64,000 bases of DNA from Bacteroidales bacterium UBA5197 (GCA_002412885.1 DHVX01000062.1:95746-159745), one strand, 5' to 3'. Shown: positions 37,993 through 46,736, numbered from the stretch's first letter. A program made the numbers and translations. Notes: a model not told the origin generated them from the letters alone.

Positions 37993-39281
37993 AGAACCTG
38001 ATTATTCTTCTGCTAATATATGTCATGCCTTTTTACCTGTCGGCGCAGAAGTATGTGCTCGACAGTATAAGACCTTTGCTGGAAAACCTGATACACGAAG
38101 AAGCCAATGTATTAGCTTATGCCGACTCATCTGCAAATTTTAAAATCTTCTTTAATAAACTGGATAGTTTACATAGCGGAAAACCTGAGAAAGTGCACAT
38201 CATACACATTGGAGGTTCGCACATTCAAGCCGATGTATATTCAAACAAAATCAGAGAGTATTTGCGGAATATGAATAGCCATGATCTTGCGCCGCGTGGC
38301 CTGATATTTCCATTCCGGCTTGTGAGTACCAACAATCCGCAGAATTATAGTGTTACCGGCGATAAAACCAAATGGAAAGGCTACCGTTCAGCAGTCAGAT
38401 CAGACAGCGCTCTGTGGGGACTGACAGGAATTACTGCTGTTTTGACCGGTTATTCTGATACCCTTCTCATTAAAGCCAATCATAAAAATACAGTCACGAA
38501 TAATTTCTTTTTCGATAGAATCCGTTTTTTTACAGATGCTGACCCATCAACCTATTGTATCAGTTTAACCGACAGTTCGATAAATATTATTTCTGATTCA
38601 GGGAATACTGAAGCCGGCTTTCGGGAGCTAAAGTTGTCTGATACATTGACAGAAGCAGCATTTCTGATCAGTCATTCTGATACTTCAGCATGGGAACAAT
38701 TCCGTCTTATGGGCATAGAACTGATGAATGATTATCCCGGAATCCAGTATGTATCGGTCGGTGTGAACGGAGCAAGCTTTGAGTCTTTTGCGCGATGTGC
38801 GCTGTTTGAGTCACAATTACGACTCTATAAACCTGATTTGTTTATCATTTCAATAGGAACAAACGATGCCTATACCAATGATTTCAAGGCTGATAAATTC
38901 AAAGATTATTATAATGCAATGATCAGAATGGTTTTATCGGTCAATCCTGAATGTGCAATTTTGCTCACGGTTCCCAATGACTCCTATTACAAACGGAAAC
39001 ATCCGAACAAAAACACCCGGATTCAGCAGGAAATCATTCATACAATTGCAAGAGAACAAGGGCAGGCCGTTTGGGATTTTTATGAAATTATGGGAGGACT
39101 TGGCTCTTCTCAGAAATGGTATCTGAATAAACTTATGCCCCGCGACAGGATTCATTTTACATCGCCGGGATACAGCATTAAAGCCGATTTGTTGTTAAAT
39201 GCCGTTGTTTTGCAATGGGAGAAATCAACAGGCCGGGAGCCGGGTAGTATTCTAAACAAATTGACCGGGAAAAATGAATAA
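37989..39281 (+). CDS. SGNH/GDSL-type hydrolase or acetyltransferase, second of pair
   Basis: 430 residues with a signal peptide (about 1-19, ending LSAQ). Block I reads IHIGGSHIQADVYSNKI, with Gly-Gly-Ser instead of Gly-Asp-Ser but keeping the Ser. Block III is ISIGTNDAYTND, and the final block PRDRIHFTSPGYSI carries Asp and His. It overlaps the first SGNH gene by 4 bases and the MBOAT gene by 8, so the three are translationally coupled. This arrangement parallels AlgI with AlgJ/AlgX-type partners in polysaccharide O-acetylation. Confidence 0.85.
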   Translation: MKNLIILLLIYVMPFYLSAQKYVLDSIRPLLENLIHEEANVLAYADSSANFKIFFNKLDSLHSGKPEKVHIIHIGGSHIQADVYSNKIREYLRNMNSHDLAPRGLIFPFRLVSTNNPQNYSVTGDKTKWKGYRSAVRSDSALWGLTGITAVLTGYSDTLLIKANHKNTVTNNFFFDRIRFFTDADPSTYCISLTDSSINIISDSGNTEAGFRELKLSDTLTEAAFLISHSDTSAWEQFRLMGIELMNDYPGIQYVSVGVNGASFESFARCALFESQLRLYKPDLFIISIGTNDAYTNDFKADKFKDYYNAMIRMVLSVNPECAILLTVPNDSYYKRKHPNKNTRIQQEIIHTIAREQGQAVWDFYEIMGGLGSSQKWYLNKLMPRDRIHFTSPGYSIKADLLLNAVVLQWEKSTGREPGSILNKLTGKNE

Positions 39282-40932
39282 GCTCAAAGAAATATTCGCA
39301 TTCTCGGAAGCGTTTCCCCTGATTTTTACCCAGGCTTCGTTCTGGATTTTCTTTACCATCATCTATCTGGTTTTTGCACTGGTTTATAAGAAAATCAAAT
39401 TCCGGAATGTTTATCTGTTGCTGATTTCCTTATTTTTCTATTATAAAACCAGCGGACTTTTTGTCGGTCTGCTTATGTTTACCACAATCAGTAATTTTCT
39501 GCTGGGTGCGGGAATATTCAGAGCTACGAATAAACCCTTGAAGCTTTTGCTGGTTGCCTTCAGTGTGTTGCTTAACCTTTTCGTGCTCAGCTATTTCAAG
39601 TATGCTTATTTCTTTACCGATTCAATAAATCATCTTTTCGGCGCTCAGCTTGAAGTTGCTCACTGGCTGGCTGAGTGGGGGAATAACTTTAGTAATGTTA
39701 ATTATTTTACGGTTGATAAAATTGTATTACCCATTGGAATTTCGTTTTTTACCTTTCAAACAATCACTTACTGTGTAGATATATACCGTGGAAAGCTAAC
39801 TCCCATTAAATCGGTTTCTGATTTTGGTTTGTTTGTTACATTTTTCCCGCAACTGGTGGCTGGTCCCATTGTAAGGGCCGGTGACTTTATTCCACAGATA
39901 AATAAGGCAACACAGATCAGCCGTGATGATTTTAATGCCGGTACATTCCTGATTCTGAAAGGAATGATTAAAAAGATGATTTTTGCCGATTACATTGCCA
40001 TGCATTTTATGGATATGGTTTTTGACGCTCCGGTAATGTTTTCAGGTTTTGCAAATGTTATGGCATTGATCGGTTATTCGCTTCAGATTTATGGTGATTT
40101 TTCAGGATATACCGACATAGCCATTGGATTGGCGCTGCTGATGGGATTCAAACTGCCCCAGAACTTTAATTCGCCATATAAAGCAATTAATACTTCCGAT
40201 TTCTGGAGACGCTGGCATATTTCGTTGTCCTCCTTTTTGAAAGATTATCTGTACATTCCTCTGGGAGGGAATAAACGCAGTTCAACCGGGTCGATGCTTA
40301 TCAGTTTACTGATACTTTCAGGGACATTGGTTGCCATTGGTGATCTGCAGATCGCATTGCTGGTAATTGGAATTGTACTGGTTCTTATTACCGTTTCATT
40401 GATCTTTCCAAAGGTAAAAATGGAGTTTATCATGAACATCAACATCATGCTGACCATGTTGATCGGTGGTTTGTGGCATGGTGCTTCCTGGAAATTTGTG
40501 ATCTGGGGCGGGTTAAACGGAATAGGAATACTGGTTTATAAATACTGGCGAAGAATCAGTCCCTGGGAAAAATTTGACAACCGGCTGACTGTAGTCTGGA
40601 AAATAGTGCTCACCTTCACTTTCATTACTTTTACCCGATTATATTTCAGGGGCGAAAGCATGGAGCATATTTCAGGCTGGTACAATCAGGTTGCCAATAA
40701 TATGGATTGGGGAAATGCATTGTTGGTGCTTAACCAGTACAGGATTGTTTTTATTGTGATGCTGGCAGGCTATGTTACGCATTGGCTACCGGTAAAAGTC
40801 AAATCAGGAATTGAAAATATTTACAGCAAAAGTCCTTTTGGTTTAAAGGTCATTTATGGAGTCGCAACCGGAATTATTTGTTATCAGGCATATTCAGCAA
40901 GTTTTCAGCCGTTTATTTATTTTCAGTTTTAG
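39274..40932 (+). CDS. MBOAT-family membrane O-acyltransferase (AlgI-like)
   Basis: 552 residues with about 12-13 hydrophobic segments. Signatures are VLPIGISFFTFQTITYCVDIYRG, FFPQLVAGPIVRAGDF, GYSLQIYGDFSGYTDIAIGLALLMGF and FWRRWHISLSSFLKDYLYIPLGGNKR. The motif GGLWHGASWKFVIWGGLNG carries the proposed active-site His. The GGNKR to NINIMLTMLIGGLWHG distance is about 50 residues longer than in AlgI, inserting an extra helix pair. It would pass acyl groups across the inner membrane for the two SGNH partners encoded just upstream. The segment often ending LHG in relatives reads LNG here. Confidence 0.9.
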   Translation: MNKLKEIFAFSEAFPLIFTQASFWIFFTIIYLVFALVYKKIKFRNVYLLLISLFFYYKTSGLFVGLLMFTTISNFLLGAGIFRATNKPLKLLLVAFSVLLNLFVLSYFKYAYFFTDSINHLFGAQLEVAHWLAEWGNNFSNVNYFTVDKIVLPIGISFFTFQTITYCVDIYRGKLTPIKSVSDFGLFVTFFPQLVAGPIVRAGDFIPQINKATQISRDDFNAGTFLILKGMIKKMIFADYIAMHFMDMVFDAPVMFSGFANVMALIGYSLQIYGDFSGYTDIAIGLALLMGFKLPQNFNSPYKAINTSDFWRRWHISLSSFLKDYLYIPLGGNKRSSTGSMLISLLILSGTLVAIGDLQIALLVIGIVLVLITVSLIFPKVKMEFIMNINIMLTMLIGGLWHGASWKFVIWGGLNGIGILVYKYWRRISPWEKFDNRLTVVWKIVLTFTFITFTRLYFRGESMEHISGWYNQVANNMDWGNALLVLNQYRIVFIVMLAGYVTHWLPVKVKSGIENIYSKSPFGLKVIYGVATGIICYQAYSASFQPFIYFQF

Positions 40933-41030
40933 TTGAAATGAAGGAATGATTGAAGAACTTAATCTATCCAAAATCACATTAAAATAGGATATTTGAAGCA
41001 TTTCAGACATCTATACCCTTAATTCTATGC

Positions 41031-41054
41031 AAAATCACGCTATAATGTGATTTT
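41031..41054. promoter_or_regulatory. Palindromic operator of the hip locus
   Basis: AAAATCAC (41031-41038) and GTGATTTT (41047-41054) form perfect 8-base arms around an 8-base centre. It lies 2 bases upstream of the -33 TTG of the hip promoter. A partial copy lies at 41092-41115 and a lone half-site AAAATCAC at 40970-40977. Confidence 0.8.
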
Positions 41055-41056
41055 AG

Positions 41057-41087
41057 TTGCATAAATCGAAAAATTATGCTATATTTG
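41057..41087 (+). promoter_or_regulatory. Promoter of the hipBST-like operon
   Basis: TTG at 41057-41059, a 20-base spacer, then TATATTTG at 41080-41087: a textbook Bacteroidota -33/-7 promoter. Transcription would begin about 41093-41095, inside the second operator and close to the hipB ATG at 41106. Confidence 0.85.
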
Positions 41088-41091
41088 CATC

Positions 41092-41115
41092 AAAATCACA
41101 CTATAATGTTAGTTA
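41092..41115. promoter_or_regulatory. Second, imperfect hip operator overlapping the start of transcription
   Basis: AAAATCAC-ACTATAAT-GTTAGTTA repeats the upper operator in its left arm and centre (one base changed) but only part of the right arm. It overlaps the predicted transcription start and the hipB start codon. It begins 61 bases after the first operator. Confidence 0.65.
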
Positions 41116-41312
41116 AGCATCTTGGGGAAACGATAAAAAGCCGAAGAAAGGAGCTGAGAATAACTCAACCCCACCTGGCAGAATTGGCACAAATAAGCAC
41201 CAATACGCTGTATAAGTTGGAAAGAGGACAAGGCAATCCTTCACTAGACATTTTGAACAAACTGGCTGAAGTTATGGGCATGGAGCTAAAACTGGAAGTA
41301 AGGAAGAATTAA
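41106..41312 (+). CDS. hipB: HipB-like XRE antitoxin/repressor
   Basis: 68 residues from the ATG at 41106; an upstream ATG at 41076 opens the frame but lies before the -7 box and cannot be transcribed from this promoter. One helix-turn-helix of the Cro/C1 type fills the protein (LGETIKSRRKELRITQPHLAELAQISTNTLYKLERGQGNPSLDILNKLAEVMG). It resembles HipB and probably binds the palindromes at 41031 and 41092 to repress its own operon, together with the toxin complex. hipS starts 8 bases after its stop. Confidence 0.85.
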   Translation: MLVKHLGETIKSRRKELRITQPHLAELAQISTNTLYKLERGQGNPSLDILNKLAEVMGMELKLEVRKN

Positions 41313-41319
41313 CAGATAG

Positions 41320-41649
41320 ATGAGAGCAGTAAAAATATATCGCAACAGAATATTGGCGGGAACTCTGACGGAAGAAGGCCGTCGGACTTATGTCTTCACC
41401 TATGATGACAATTATTTCAATGATACTTCCCTGCCAGCAATCAGTTTGACCATTCCCAAGAACCAAAAGCAATACAAAAGTGAAATTCTGTTTCCTTGTT
41501 TTTATAACTTACTTAGTGAAGGTGTAAACAGGAAATTACAATGCAAACATTTAAGGATTGACGAAGAAGACAATTTCGGATTACTCATGGCAACAGCACA
41601 GTTCGACACCATTGGGGCAATAACCGTAAAACCAATTGCAGCAAAATGA
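41320..41649 (+). CDS. hipS: HipS-like protein (isolated HipA N-terminal subdomain)
   Basis: 109 residues corresponding to the N-terminal subdomain-1 of HipA. Features are RAVKIYRNRILAGTLTEEG (first strands) and the NLLSEGVNRKLQ helix, cf. LLPEG in HipA. It is a separate gene: its stop overlaps the next start as ATGA (41646-41649), with no sign of a frameshift. In E. coli O127 HipBST, HipS rather than HipB neutralises the kinase HipT. The same role is inferred here from order and domain split. Confidence 0.82.
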   Translation: MRAVKIYRNRILAGTLTEEGRRTYVFTYDDNYFNDTSLPAISLTIPKNQKQYKSEILFPCFYNLLSEGVNRKLQCKHLRIDEEDNFGLLMATAQFDTIGAITVKPIAAK

Positions 41650-42650
41650 ACGTAAATGATTTGAAATTCTGCCCCGGAACTTTGGCTGAAGGTTTTGTAA
41701 GTTATAGTCCGGCTTGCTTACGGAATTTGTTTAACGGCAAAAGAGTAAATCATGTTTTACCGTATGAACAGCCGCAGCAAAGCGAAGAAGTTGCAGAGTT
41801 ATTTATGGAAAATCGAAAACGCATTTCCATTTCAGGTGTACAGGAAAAATTAAGTCTGTTACTTGAAAAAAATCATTTGAGATTAACAAATGAGAGAGAA
41901 CAAGGAACTTACATCCTAAAACCCATTCCTGTAGATTTAAAGAAAGTTGACCAGGTTCCTGCAAATGAACACCTGACAATGCAAATAGCCAGACAGGTTT
42001 TTGGAATAAATACTGCAGAAAATGCCCTGATATTTTTCAAGAATGGCGCACCAGCCTATATCACCAGAAGGTTTGATGTAAAAGATGATTTCACCAAATG
42101 GGGAATAGAAGATTTCGCAACGCTCGCAGGTAAAACCAGGGACAATGCAGGTGCCAATTTTAAATACGAATATAGTTACGAGGAATGTGGATTATTGATA
42201 CAAAAATATGTTTCGGCCTGGCGGGTGGAAATAGAGAAATACTTTTCACTGGTAGTTTTCAATTTCTTGTTTTCAAATGGCGATGCACACTTAAAAAACT
42301 TCTCACTGCTTGAATCAACAAAAGGAGATTACTTGCTTAGCCCTGCTTATGATTTGATAAACACAAGATTACACGTTGATGATACCGATTTTGCATTAGA
42401 TAAAGGGTTATTTGCCACTGATTTTAAAAGCGAGCAATACAAGAAAAGCGGGCATCCCTGCAAAAGCGATTTTTCGGAGTTCGCAAAAAGAATCGGTGTG
42501 TCGGAAAGCAGGGTTGACAAATTATTGAACCCCTTTTTGGAAAAGCATTCTTTGATAGAAACTTTGGTTAACCATTCCTTTTTAAGTGAATCCAATAAAA
42601 GAGGGTATTTGTTGATGTATAACACAAAACGAAATTATTTAATAGCTTAA
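41646..42650 (+). CDS. hipT: HipT-like serine/threonine kinase toxin (HipA C-terminal kinase)
   Basis: 334 residues, the HipA kinase core without subdomain-1. The Gly-rich loop is RISISGVQEKLSLLL, whose Ser-Ile-Ser at residues 61-63 matches the autophosphorylation motif described in HipT. The catalytic loop is SNGDAHLKNFSLL and the metal-binding Asp is in LSPAYDL. HipT of E. coli O127 inactivates tryptophanyl-tRNA synthetase, while HipA targets GltX; the target here is unknown. All catalytic positions look intact, so the toxin is probably active. Third gene of the operon, coupled to hipS by 4 bases. Confidence 0.87.
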   Translation: MNVNDLKFCPGTLAEGFVSYSPACLRNLFNGKRVNHVLPYEQPQQSEEVAELFMENRKRISISGVQEKLSLLLEKNHLRLTNEREQGTYILKPIPVDLKKVDQVPANEHLTMQIARQVFGINTAENALIFFKNGAPAYITRRFDVKDDFTKWGIEDFATLAGKTRDNAGANFKYEYSYEECGLLIQKYVSAWRVEIEKYFSLVVFNFLFSNGDAHLKNFSLLESTKGDYLLSPAYDLINTRLHVDDTDFALDKGLFATDFKSEQYKKSGHPCKSDFSEFAKRIGVSESRVDKLLNPFLEKHSLIETLVNHSFLSESNKRGYLLMYNTKRNYLIA

Positions 42651-42898
42651 ACGATCGATGGAAATCGCCACAAAGAAACTTTTAGAACTTAGTTCTGAAA
42701 TTGCCTGAGTTTAATCCCTGTCAGACAAATCTTCAGATAGACCTTATGCAAACATAACGGACCAGGAAAGGTGGACGAACTTCTGCCTGAAAATATTTAA
42801 GAAAATCCTTTGCAGTTTAAAAATGAAATTGTATTGTTGTATTGAATTAGTAAGAGTATTAACAGCAATATTGTGAAACCTGATAAACTATAGCAGTT

Positions 42899-43702
42899 AT
42901 GAGATTATTAATGATGATTTTATGTTTTATTCCAGCTTTTTCGCTGATGGCGCAGGATTCTTCAAAGTACTGTTTTTCAACAGGATTTGGGTACGATTAT
43001 GTGCGCAATGACGATTTTCGTCCCTCTGCATTTATATCTCAGGATACCTGGGATAAAGAGAATAACTTCAATATCAGCATTTCCGCTTACAGAAAGCTTT
43101 CTAAGCGATTATCGGCAGGAGTTGGGTTTGTGTACAATACCTCCCACAAGGAAATCTTTAAAAAAAAGAATCCAGGGAATCAGAGTTCGGGCTATGTTGG
43201 CTTGACCGGTAATTTTGCTTCTGAACAGAAAGCAAGAACATACAGTCCGCAGGTCTTGTTCAGGTATGATTATCCGATAACGGAAAAAATTTCGATTTGT
43301 GCTGATTTGTACACACGATTTGATTTTTATTATTCAAAGTATGAGAGTGAATACACGCCCTCAGGCCAAACCCTAATGATTGGCGGAAATCCTTACGGAT
43401 ACTTGTATGACAGTGTGTATGGGAATGTTGTCATTAATGATTCAACCCGGATTACGCGGCTTATTTTAGGTGAAATAGAATCGAATTATTATCAGGATAC
43501 CCGGAGTCTTCGGGTGGGGATAAGGCCGTCAATAAAACTGGCGTTATTCAGGAATGCCGGCATTGAAGTAGCCTTTGGTGTGCTTGAATTTCGAAAAAAG
43601 CTTTTTGATTCGCGGTTACCCGATGATGCAAAACTTTCAAAAGGATTCCGGACCAATTTTGGTCCTGAAACCTGGATGATTGGTTTTTATCTGGCTATCT
43701 GA
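42899..43702 (+). CDS. Exported protein, probable outer-membrane beta-barrel
   Basis: 267 residues with a signal peptide of about 19 residues (ending SLMAQ). The mature part alternates aromatic and polar residues (for example FSTGFGYDYV, NFNISISAYRKLSKRLSAGVGFVYNTS, PQVLFRYDYPITEKISICADLYTRFDFYY) and ends in a hydrophobic residue, consistent with an outer-membrane beta-barrel of 8-10 strands. No specific family is recognised. A 248-base spacer separates it from the hip operon, with no repeat seen in it. It converges with the DUF2891 gene. Confidence 0.65.
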   Translation: MRLLMMILCFIPAFSLMAQDSSKYCFSTGFGYDYVRNDDFRPSAFISQDTWDKENNFNISISAYRKLSKRLSAGVGFVYNTSHKEIFKKKNPGNQSSGYVGLTGNFASEQKARTYSPQVLFRYDYPITEKISICADLYTRFDFYYSKYESEYTPSGQTLMIGGNPYGYLYDSVYGNVVINDSTRITRLILGEIESNYYQDTRSLRVGIRPSIKLALFRNAGIEVAFGVLEFRKKLFDSRLPDDAKLSKGFRTNFGPETWMIGFYLAI

Positions 43703-43726
43703 CGTTAAGAATCTTTAGGTCGTCAG

Positions 43727-44797
43727 CTACTTTTTGTGAGTTCCCCCCAAAGTGTAAACAGCAAAACTTGCCAGCCAGTGTTCGCCGGCATAATCTCCGT
43801 CAGCCACATTGGGCAGGGCTGCATTGATGTGTTTGTCTGCTGCATCCAGTAATAGATTCCGGTTCATTCCGGGTTTTTCTGCGATATACTTCAAAGCCCA
43901 GGCCCGCGAAAAGTTAAGCCCGTCAAGGTGTACCAGTTTGCCATCACTTCTGTCGCTTACCCGGGCAGTTTCCCGCATGATTTTCGGGGTTCCCTGATTG
44001 ATGCCAGGCATAAACGCTTCTATCCATTCTGCAAATTCAGCATCCGGAAGAACCCTTGCCATGAGTTCTGCTTCGGTGAGACAGGGTGAAAAGAAATCGT
44101 AGCCTCCGGGCTCCCACGATTCAGGGCAATTTTGGTCGTTAAGGAAAAAGTCCCTGGACCGGCTCACAATAATCGTCTCAAGGGCTTTATTTTGCGTTGC
44201 ACGGGCATAATCCAGTGCAAATGCCAGCCCGAATGCTGTATTGCTGTGCTCCCCTACCCTTATCGGATAAACCAGCTTTGGTAAAAAATCCAGATAATAA
44301 TTGCACAGCAGGTCGGTAAGCGGTAGCAGCGCAGCTTCCCACTCACGGGCTTTTGGATGGTCCCAGGTGTGCAATTCTTCAGCCAGCTTAAGAAACCACG
44401 CCCAGCCATAAGTACGCTCAAAAGTTTTGTTGTTGCTGTCGAGAAAGAAATTGAGTTCCACAGCAATGTTTTCAGCTGTAAGGTTCCTGTCAAGTGCAGA
44501 TTTAATCTTTTCCGTTTCGGGCAGACCGGGAAATGTTTTCATGATCTTAACCAACATCCAATGGCCATGCACCGCCGAATGCCAGTCGAAACACCCGTAA
44601 AAAGCAGGCCTGTACTCCCTGACAGGCTTTACATCCTTATCGCTTCCCAATACTTCACCGGGTTTATTTGGGTACTCCTGATGTATGCATTTCAGGGCAA
44701 GCTTTGCAAAATGCGAAGCCTGTTCTTCAGAAAGAGATGACTGGCTATACGCGAAAATTTGGGTGAGCAGCAGAAAAAGGGTAAGGATGGTTTTCAT
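43727..44797 (-). CDS. DUF2891 domain exported protein
   Basis: 356 residues with a signal peptide (about 19 residues, ending FAYSQ). The body matches DUF2891: HPRAF-like motif REYRPAFYGCFDWHSAVHGHWMLVKIMK, ELNFFLDSNNKTFERTYGWAWFLKLAEELHTW, YPIRVGEHSNTAFGLAFALDYA, LDGLNFSRAWALKYIA and EHWLASFAVYTLGG. Repeated His, Trp and aromatic residues suggest an alpha/alpha-barrel glycan-processing enzyme, but no activity is known to me. It converges with the 42899 gene, and its upstream region opens into the accessory patch at 44798-46736. Confidence 0.85.
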   Translation of the reverse strand: MKTILTLFLLLTQIFAYSQSSLSEEQASHFAKLALKCIHQEYPNKPGEVLGSDKDVKPVREYRPAFYGCFDWHSAVHGHWMLVKIMKTFPGLPETEKIKSALDRNLTAENIAVELNFFLDSNNKTFERTYGWAWFLKLAEELHTWDHPKAREWEAALLPLTDLLCNYYLDFLPKLVYPIRVGEHSNTAFGLAFALDYARATQNKALETIIVSRSRDFFLNDQNCPESWEPGGYDFFSPCLTEAELMARVLPDAEFAEWIEAFMPGINQGTPKIMRETARVSDRSDGKLVHLDGLNFSRAWALKYIAEKPGMNRNLLLDAADKHINAALPNVADGDYAGEHWLASFAVYTLGGTHKK

Positions 44798-45484
44798 TTT
44801 CAGTGTAGATTAAAATCCCATAATGCTTCGAAGGTGCTAAGTTACATAAAGAAAGGATTAATACCCGTTGCACAGGTTCGCATTTATAGCATCCCCCTTA
44901 TTTTCGAAAAACGCAAAAAACGAAAATAAGAAACGGGCTTATTATCGTTTTGGAGAATAAAGTAAAATAGCAGGGTGGTGGATAGATCCCACCAGTTGCT
45001 GAGTTGCATTTAGTTTCTCCACAATAGGTTTTGGAGAATTCTTGGAATAATTCTTCTGTACTCGAAAAATAACAGAAAAACAAAATTTTTTCTGCTGTGT
45101 AAGAAAGTTTTTATATATATTCAATAGTGCCTTAACTCAAAAAGATGGCATGAATAAACATAGATATATCTTTACTGCCCTGGTTTAACCTTAACAAATG
45201 TTTAACCCACAAAAACAATTATTATGTCAGAACAGGAAGTCAGCGGAATCCGTATCGGAATAGGTACTTGCGTACCCGATGCAATCAGAGAAATGCCACT
45301 CCACCAATTAGAAGAAATTCTCGCACCTTTGTTTGTGTTAAGAAAATCGCTTACATTTTCATAATCAATCCTCATGACCGGATCACCTACCATAAAATAG
45401 CTAGTATTCTCAGTCTTGGTTCTGGGATTACAACTCAGAAAAATAATAGATGCAAAATGATAATAGCCAGTGGATATTTATTCA
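44798..45484. other. Gene-poor AT-rich spacer at the edge of an accessory patch
   Basis: No convincing gene. A short plus-strand frame (45224-45364, 46 codons) and a minus-strand frame over the same bases are open but match nothing I know. A perfect inverted repeat is listed separately. The stretch may hold remnants of a decayed insertion. Confidence 0.5.
44897..44930. repeat. Perfect 10-bp inverted repeat
   Basis: CTTATTTTCG (44897-44906) and CGAAAATAAG (44921-44930) are separated by a 14-base A-rich loop. It lies about 100 bases upstream of the DUF2891 start. It could be an operator or a relic end; there is no T-run typical of a terminator. Confidence 0.6.
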
Positions 45485-45751
45485 TCAGTAAATGTTTTCG
45501 ATATGAATGATTCTGCTTTCCAGTTCCTCTAAACGTTGTTCTGTTTCATTGTAAAGGATATCGACTTCATCAATGTTGGATTCTAATTGCTTGATAATGC
45601 TTTTCTGTATTATAATACTCGATCTTAAATCATTGATTTCAGAACGTTGCTTAATGAAATTTATAAGTAACGCTATCAATAATATAAAACCAAAGATTAT
45701 AAAAATCTTATTGTGGTTCAATTTTATTATAAAACTATTGCTGGCTCTCAT
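45485..45751 (-). CDS. Small membrane protein with coiled coil, unknown
   Basis: 88 residues from the ATG at 45751 (MRASNSF), which overlaps the upstream gene by 17 bases. One transmembrane helix (about 15-35, IFIIFGFILLIALLINF) is followed by a coiled coil to the end (QLESNIDEVDILYNETEQRLEELESRI). The layout resembles small phage or division-type bitopic proteins, but I do not recognise a family. Last gene of a three-gene minus-strand run. Confidence 0.5.
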   Translation of the reverse strand: MRASNSFIIKLNHNKIFIIFGFILLIALLINFIKQRSEINDLRSSIIIQKSIIKQLESNIDEVDILYNETEQRLEELESRIIHIENIY

Positions 45752-46073
45752 GAATTGAATATTTAGATACAAATCTTATTGACAAAACAATGCTGCACGC
45801 CAGAACAAAATAACACAGGTAAATAATATAAATTGATACCTCTGGAAGATCAAAAATGTAAGTGACTTCAGTCATATTAATAAATTCTGTTTGTCGATGG
45901 AAAGGTAGCGCATTCAGATAGTTTTTATACTGCATTTCTGAGGCATTCGTAATCCCATACCTCACCATTTCAGATGAATATCTTTTAGAAGTGTCCAAAG
46001 TAATTTGAGATAATAGGATTAAGAACAATAAGATCAAGTGTATCTTTATCCCAACTTTTGATAATTGTACCAT
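45735..46073 (-). CDS. Small membrane protein with two transmembrane segments, unknown
   Basis: 112 residues from the ATG at 46073 (MVQLSKVGIK); starts further upstream would run over the previous gene. Hydrophobic helices lie at about 6-25 and 78-100. A loop of about 50 residues between them (YSSEMVRYGITNASEMQYKNYLNALPF) is probably extracytoplasmic. No family recognised. It overlaps the next gene by 17 bases, so the two are probably made together. Confidence 0.5.
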   Translation of the reverse strand: MVQLSKVGIKIHLILLFLILLSQITLDTSKRYSSEMVRYGITNASEMQYKNYLNALPFHRQTEFINMTEVTYIFDLPEVSIYIIYLCYFVLACSIVLSIRFVSKYSIHESQQ

Positions 46074-46113
46074 GATAATAGAATTTTGGTTAAATATTGA
46101 AGGTTCAAAATGT

Positions 46114-46320
46114 TTAAGTAGAAGTGTTTTCTTGTTTAATACTCGGTTCGAGTGAGGTTTCATTTTCTCTATGTTCACTATGCCCAACTTTTTTCTTCAT
46201 AAGTTTTAAAAGTAACGCTTTCACTTTTAACCTTGACAATCCTGAACTTTTCGATTGTTCATCGGCAGTTTTATTCAACCATTGGCTGAACTCTTCCCGA
46301 TTCATCTTATTGCTATCCAT
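46114..46320 (-). CDS. Small hydrophilic protein, unknown
   Basis: 68 residues, highly charged, opening MDSNKMNREEFSQWLNKTADEQSKSSGLSRLK (helical, amphipathic) and ending in a Glu/Ser/Thr-rich tail. No family recognised. It is the first of three closely spaced minus-strand genes and lies 416 bases from the divergent tandem-HTH gene at 46737. Coding status rests on spacing and a plausible start only. Confidence 0.4.
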   Translation of the reverse strand: MDSNKMNREEFSQWLNKTADEQSKSSGLSRLKVKALLLKLMKKKVGHSEHRENETSLEPSIKQENTST

Positions 46321-46736
46321 CAGTTGGTGTTTCGCATGGTGTAATAAAAGTTTATCAACAATAAAATTATAAAAACTTTGATTACATCGCTCTAAATAAA
46401 ACTAAAGCTTACAGACACACAGTATGATTGAATTATTTAATAGTGTCAGAATCATCTTCAATTATGATTTAAAAAGTCAACACTTCTGTAATGCTTATTA
46501 ATAAAGGGTAGTATGAAGTATATTAATAGAAAGTTTATAGAGTTTTCATAGAATAATTACAAAGTGAAGGAATAACTAAAATTTATTTTTCGGGTCTTGC
46601 TAGGGGAGATAATGAAATAATAATGTTGAATTTCTTAATTGCATCGTATAAATAATCCATAACTTTGCTATTAGAATAACTGATAATCTTTGACAGACTT
46701 TTATTAATTCACTTTTAAAACGATACATTCATCAAT
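46321..46736. other. AT-rich divergent intergenic region
   Basis: 416 bases with no reading frame of note, separating the small minus-strand genes from the tandem-HTH regulator. The only structure seen is the promoter listed at 46639-46667. Confidence 0.5.
46639..46667 (+). promoter_or_regulatory. Promoter of the tandem-HTH gene
   Basis: TTG at 46639-46641 and TAACTTTG at 46660-46667, 18 bases apart, match the Bacteroidota -33/-7 pattern. This predicts a leader of about 60 bases before the ATG at 46737. Confidence 0.6.

Noticed and set aside
41076..41105. ATG at 41076 as the hipB start
   Set aside because: It lies upstream of the -7 box, and the extra residues (LYLHQNHTI) are not part of the HTH family.
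41320..42650. hipA broken by a frameshift
   Set aside because: The two frames meet at a clean ATGA overlap, each has a family-typical length, and the order matches HipBST loci, so a true gene split is the better reading.
45202..45393. Possible 63-residue protein on the minus strand and a 46-codon frame on the plus strand
   Set aside because: Both are open over the same bases with no recognised similarity, promoter or plausible partner; possibly decayed sequence.
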